Positions 60,198 to 64,000 of a DNA stretch of 64,000 nucleotides are shown here, piece by piece. The DNA is taken from contig CM077597.1 in NCBI GenBank assembly GCA_039654915.1, positions 40,708,001-40,772,000 of the forward strand, given 5' to 3'. Position numbers and translations under genes: made by a program. This DNA is from Aquilaria yunnanensis (lineage: Eukaryota; Streptophyta; Magnoliopsida; Malvales; Thymelaeaceae). Within the stretch, counting starts at the first letter, position 1. The number at the start of each line of letters is the position of its first letter. A model generated the notes under the pieces. That model was given only the letters and a program-made list of their open reading frames with translations. It did not search any database and was not told the origin of the DNA.

Positions 60198-61026
60198 TGG
60201 TATGAGATTTAGGTTATATGGTATATTTGTGGTATTGGATTCAGGTTCTTGTGGTATGAGATTTAGGTTGTTGTGATATGGAATTTAGGTTAAGTGGTAT
60301 AAAATTTAGATTCATGTGATATGAGATTCAAATTGTTGTGATATGGGATTCAGCTTAAGTGGTATAAGATTCAGGTTCATGTGGTATGAGATTTTGGTTT
60401 ATATGGTATAAGAGTTAAGTTCATGTAGTATATGTGTGGCATGATATTTAGATTATGTGGTATATATGTGGTGTGAGATTCAAGTTCTATGGCGTGAGAA
60501 TCAGGTTGTTGTGTTGTGAGATTCAGGTTAAATGGTATGAGATTCAGGTTAAATGGTATGGGATTCAGGTAAAGTGGTATGAGATTCAAATTCATCTAAT
60601 ATGAGATTTAGATTGTAGTGGTATGAGATTCAGGTTAAGTAGTATAAGATTCAGGTTCTTATGATATATATGTGGTATGATATTTGGTATAAGAATCAAG
60701 TTACGTGGTATAAGATTTAGGTTCATGTGGTATAAGAATCAGGTTATGTGGTATGAAATTGAGGTTAAGTGTAACCTGTTATAGATTGAATCAGTTAAAG
60801 TAATACATGATTTAGGTTAAATGGTATGAGATTTAGGTTCGTATGGTATGAGACTTAAGTTAAGTGTGACCAAGTACCAATTGAACCGATTAAATGCAAC
60901 TAGTTACCTATTGAACAAGTTAAAGTAGTATGTAATTTAGATTCAGTGGTATGATTTTCAAATTTCTGTGGTATGAGATTTAGGTTAAGTGTGACCAATT
61001 ACCGGTTAAACTTGTTGAAGTTTATA
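60198..61026 (+). repeat. Minisatellite, block 4
   Basis: The same unit as blocks 1-3 continues, with longer interrupters near 60,770-61,020 of the form AAGTGTGACCAAGTACC...GAACC that recur three times. Confidence 0.88.
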
Positions 61027-61275
61027 GTTTAGGATTTAGAGATAATATGGGTTTAGGGATAGAAAGTAAGGTTATGGATAGGGATAAAGATTAAGGATAT
61101 GGATTAAGGTTAGGGTTAAGGATTAGGGTTAGGCTTTGGATTAAGGTTTAGGCTTAGTTTTTAGGGTTAAGGTTTAGTGTTAGGAATTAAGGTTAGGGAT
61201 TAGGATTAGGGTTAAAGATTAGGGTTAGGATTAGGATTGGGATAATGATTATCAATTAGGATTAGGATTAGGATC
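61027..61275 (+). repeat. Degenerate telomere-like block 1
   Basis: The block is built of TTAGGG, TTAAGG, TTTAGG and ATTAGG words in a head-to-tail array, one strand only. It resembles plant TTTAGGG repeats but no long perfect run is present. Confidence 0.75.
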
Positions 61276-61475
61276 AGGTTCAACTAGTATGATATTCAAG
61301 TTTATGTGGTATAAGATTTAGGCTCATGTGGTATAAAATTCATGTTCCTGTGGTATATATATGTTATAAGATTTAGGCTTATATGGTATAACAATTAGGT
61401 TATGTGGTATGAAATTCAGGTTCATGTTGTGTATATATGGTATGATATTCAGGTTCATGTAGTATGAGATTCTAG
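61276..61475 (+). repeat. Minisatellite, block 5
   Basis: Units such as GGTATAAGATTTAGGCTCAT resume after the telomere-like block. Confidence 0.85.
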
Positions 61476-61589
61476 TGTAAAGCGTCGTTTGCCAATGCCC
61501 TCTTTCCAATGGCCGCACTTTGGAAAATCCAACTTTCCAACTTGAGGCTGTTGGAAAAAGCTGTTGGAAAATAGCTTTTTTTTTCTATT
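61476..61589. other. Short unrelated segment within the array
   Basis: About 114 bases without array units. It contains GTTGGAAAAAGCTGTTGGAA and a CAATGGCCGCACTTTGG stretch. The origin is unknown; possibly a fragment of a small transposon. Confidence 0.4.
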
Positions 61590-62255
61590 ATAAATGGTAC
61601 ATATATGGTATAAGAATCAGATACTGGGTATGAGAATCAAGTTTTGTGATGTCAGAATCAGGTTATATGATATGAGATTCAAGTTATATGGTATAAGAAT
61701 ACGGTTATATGGTATAAGATCAAGTTCATATAGTATCAGATTCCGGTTCATGTTGCATGAGATTCAGATTCAAGTGGTATCAGATTCAGGTTCAACTAGT
61801 ATAAGATTCAAATTATATGACTTTAGATTTAGGTTATTGTGGTATCAAATTAAGGTTATGGGGTATGAGATTCATATTCAACAAGTATAAGATTCAGGTT
61901 ATGTGGTAACAGATTCAAGTTAAGCAATATCAGATTGAGATTCAACTGGTATCAAATTCAGGTTATGTGATATTAGATTTAGATTCAGCTGGTATAAGAT
62001 TCAGGTTTTGTGATATTAGATTTAGGTTATATGGTATTAGATTCAGGTTATGTAGTATCAGATTTAGGTTCAAGTGGTATGATATTCAAGTTCAACTAGT
62101 ATAGGATTAAACTTAATTGGTATCATATTTAGATTCAACTGGTATTAAATTGAGGTTCAACTGGTATCATATTCAGGTTATGTGGCATCGGTTTTAGGTT
62201 CAATTGGTATTAGATTTCGGTTATGTGGTATAAAATTCACGTTATGTAGTATCAG
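61590..62255 (+). repeat. Minisatellite, block 6 (variant)
   Basis: A variant unit, GGTATCAGATTCAGGTTCAACT, dominates here: TCAG replaces TGAG and CAACT links are frequent, showing local homogenisation of a sub-repeat. Confidence 0.85.
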
Positions 62256-62640
62256 ATTTAGGGTTAGGGGTTAGGATTAGGGTTAGGTTTAGAGGTAAGC
62301 ATTAGGGTTGGTGTTAGGGTTAGGGTTAGTGTTGCTATGTTAGTGTATATAGTTAATGTTGGAGTTAGGGATTTTATATTAGGGTTTATGTGTAAAGTTT
62401 AGGGTCAAGGTTAAGAGCAAGGGTTTAGGCTTATGGATTAGGGTTAGTTTAGGTTTAGGGTTAGGGATTTAAGATTTAGGGTTTATCGTAGGTTTAGGGT
62501 CTAGGATTAGAGATTAGGATTAGTGTTAGGGTTTTTTTTTAGGGATTAGGACTAGAGTTGGGGTTAGTTTTTTTTTTTTTTTTTTATGAATTAGGTATTA
62601 GGATTAGAGTTAGTATTATTGTTAGGGTTAAGGATTTTTT
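62256..62640 (+). repeat. Degenerate telomere-like block 2
   Basis: It contains TTAGGGTTAGGGGTTAGG and many TTTAGGG-like words, interrupted by T-runs (19 T near 62,567-62,585). Confidence 0.78.
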
Positions 62641-63892
62641 GCACCATTTGTAAATAGTACATAAATTAAGAAAGATGAATTTTTTTTTTTAAGTTTGTTA
62701 CAAATTTCTAACCAAATGAACAGTAACTTAGCCAACTTTGCAACATCATAACTTTGGCTACAGGGCTCTAAATACAAAAAATTTAAAGCCTAGTTAAAAC
62801 ACTAGATGTACTCTAGGTGTGGTCAAAATTTCATACCAAGATTCATTCTACATAGGGAGATATAGAACTTTGAGTGCGGGGTCAAAATTCTATCCACTTT
62901 AAGGCCATTTTGCCTATACAAAATTTCATAAATGTGCAAACAATTCATTCACAAGGGGTAAGCCCTCCAAAGCTATCCCATACATATCTAATACACATAG
63001 GAATTACATTCTCTTGCATCTAGAAATTTTATGTGGCAAAACCAGAATTTACAAACAAGCAGCCTATCGTTCACACTTAGATAGCTTGTGCACCACATTC
63101 ACACACATAGCAAAACAGTCCTCAAATGGTCACATACTTGTTTCAACCTTACATGTCTTACATGTACATGCATCCATGCACTACATAATGGCTTTAACTA
63201 AGCTAAAACATGCACCCAAGTCATATGAGAGCTTTAGACACAATGCATTCCAGAAATAGGATGTTGGACAACTGTTGTATAGTACAGTAAGCACTATCAC
63301 TAAAAATACCAAATGTGCTCCTAAAATCACCAAACTTTTCAGATCATAAGTAGATACAAGAAAGTTCAAATTCCTAAAATTTTAGATCAAAACTCAAACC
63401 AAAACGGTCAGTCTGAATGCTCAACTGGACCTAAAATGGGCATATTTAAATGGAGTAAGTTTTATTGTGAAACTTAGTAAGGAGAACACTTATGGTCTTA
63501 AGGTAATGTAACAATTGATATCAGCTACATCCAAAGACACTAAAACACAAGAAAACATAATGCAAATATCCAATATAGAGCAACCAAATGCAACAACCAA
63601 ACATAAAGAACAACCATATGTTTGCGGCAGCAACAATATCCTGTAGTTTGTCCATAAAACATGTAATAAACACAAGTAGATCACTATGGAAGCCCTCCTC
63701 AAGCTTAAGCTTTGTATTAAGAGAGTTTTAACACTAGTTAGTACTAACTTTAGGCTCTAGAAACCCTTACATTCGTTGTCATCACTGTGCACTTCATACT
63801 AGGTCACAAAACCTTCACTAAATGCACTCCTTTCACTAAGCTTGGTTCATCAAGCAATTAACTCTCTTCCAAACTTAGCCCTAGCTGTCAGG
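62641..63892 (-). mobile_element. Truncated copy of LTR family R1
   Basis: From about 62,692 it matches, inverted, the R1 LTR from about 4,840 back to 3,634. The part corresponding to the LTR end (about 4,840-6,670) is missing. It ends at CTTAGCCCTAGC, where a new sequence starts with TG. Confidence 0.75.
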
Positions 63893-64000
63893 ACCACCAG
63901 TTAGTACTTGGCTATGGCCAAGAAGAGAATGATGAAGACATGAAATTAAATACAAGAGGGACTTGTTTGAACATGGTCTTAGTGATGAGAATACAAGACT
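63893..64000 (+). mobile_element. Probable start of another LTR (runs off the window)
   Basis: R1 similarity stops exactly where TGTCAGGACCACCAG begins, a TG start typical of LTRs. The rest lies outside the window, so no duplication can be checked. Confidence 0.35.

Noticed and set aside
49535..62255. CRISPR-like array
   Set aside because: Repeats are degenerate and contiguous without unique spacers, no cas genes are present, and the context is plant nuclear DNA.
61027..62640. True chromosome end
   Set aside because: Telomere-like words are degenerate and are followed by more transposon sequence on both sides.

Overview
This is plant nuclear DNA, almost certainly from a flowering plant and probably a eudicot; I could not name the species. 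The evidence is a dense nest of plant-type LTR retrotransposons (Ty1/copia, Ty3/gypsy Tekay-like chromovirus, Tat-like and Athila-like) plus a copied piece of the plastid gene ycf2. I found no intact host gene, no rRNA or tRNA gene and no CRISPR array. Every recognisable coding region is broken by stops, frameshifts or insertions.

Layout. (1) 1-786 is the end of an LTR. (2) 787 to about 30,540 is an old Tat-like gypsy element: RNase H and integrase on +, and a large ORF on the opposite strand. It is split by three insertions. The first is a small terminal-inverted-repeat element (2799-6720) that holds a solo LTR (3129-6670), which holds a copia-family solo LTR (5067-6484). The second is a complete copia element on - (8580-18196), whose 5' LTR holds another solo LTR of its own family (16270-17681). 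The third is a complete Tekay-like gypsy element on - (19673-29387). (3) About 31,090-48,985 holds a reversed Ogre/Tat-like gag fragment, a second Tat-like pol on + (31,846-34,575), Athila-like material on - (34,637 to about 40,130), a truncated LTR copy, and the second Tat-like antisense ORF (about 47,900 down to 41,357). That ORF is interrupted by a copia-family solo LTR (41934-45769), which holds a Tekay-family solo LTR (42093-44497). A Tat-like LTR closes this region near 48,500-48,985. (4) 49,535-62,640 is a degenerate minisatellite with a unit of about 20-23 bp (core like GGTATGAGATTCAGGTT) and two degenerate telomere-like blocks. It is interrupted by a gypsy-like solo LTR (50830-54884) holding a copia-family solo LTR (52136-53550), by a 3-kb plastid ycf2 fragment (54,958-57,963), and by another solo LTR (58252-60192). 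(5) 62,641-64,000 is another truncated LTR copy and the probable start of a further LTR.

The boundaries of most insertions were fixed by reading TG...CA ends and target-site duplications (TSDs) directly: TCCAC, GGGAC, CAAAG, CTTAA, GTTGA and ATATG are exact; CATGC/CACGC, ACCAT/GCCAT, GATAT/GATGT and ATGTA/ATGTG have one mismatch. Lineage names rest on protein motifs recognised by eye, so superfamily calls are firm and lineage calls are less so. The genes do not cooperate in a pathway; the window records successive insertion, LTR-LTR recombination to solo LTRs, and mutational decay.
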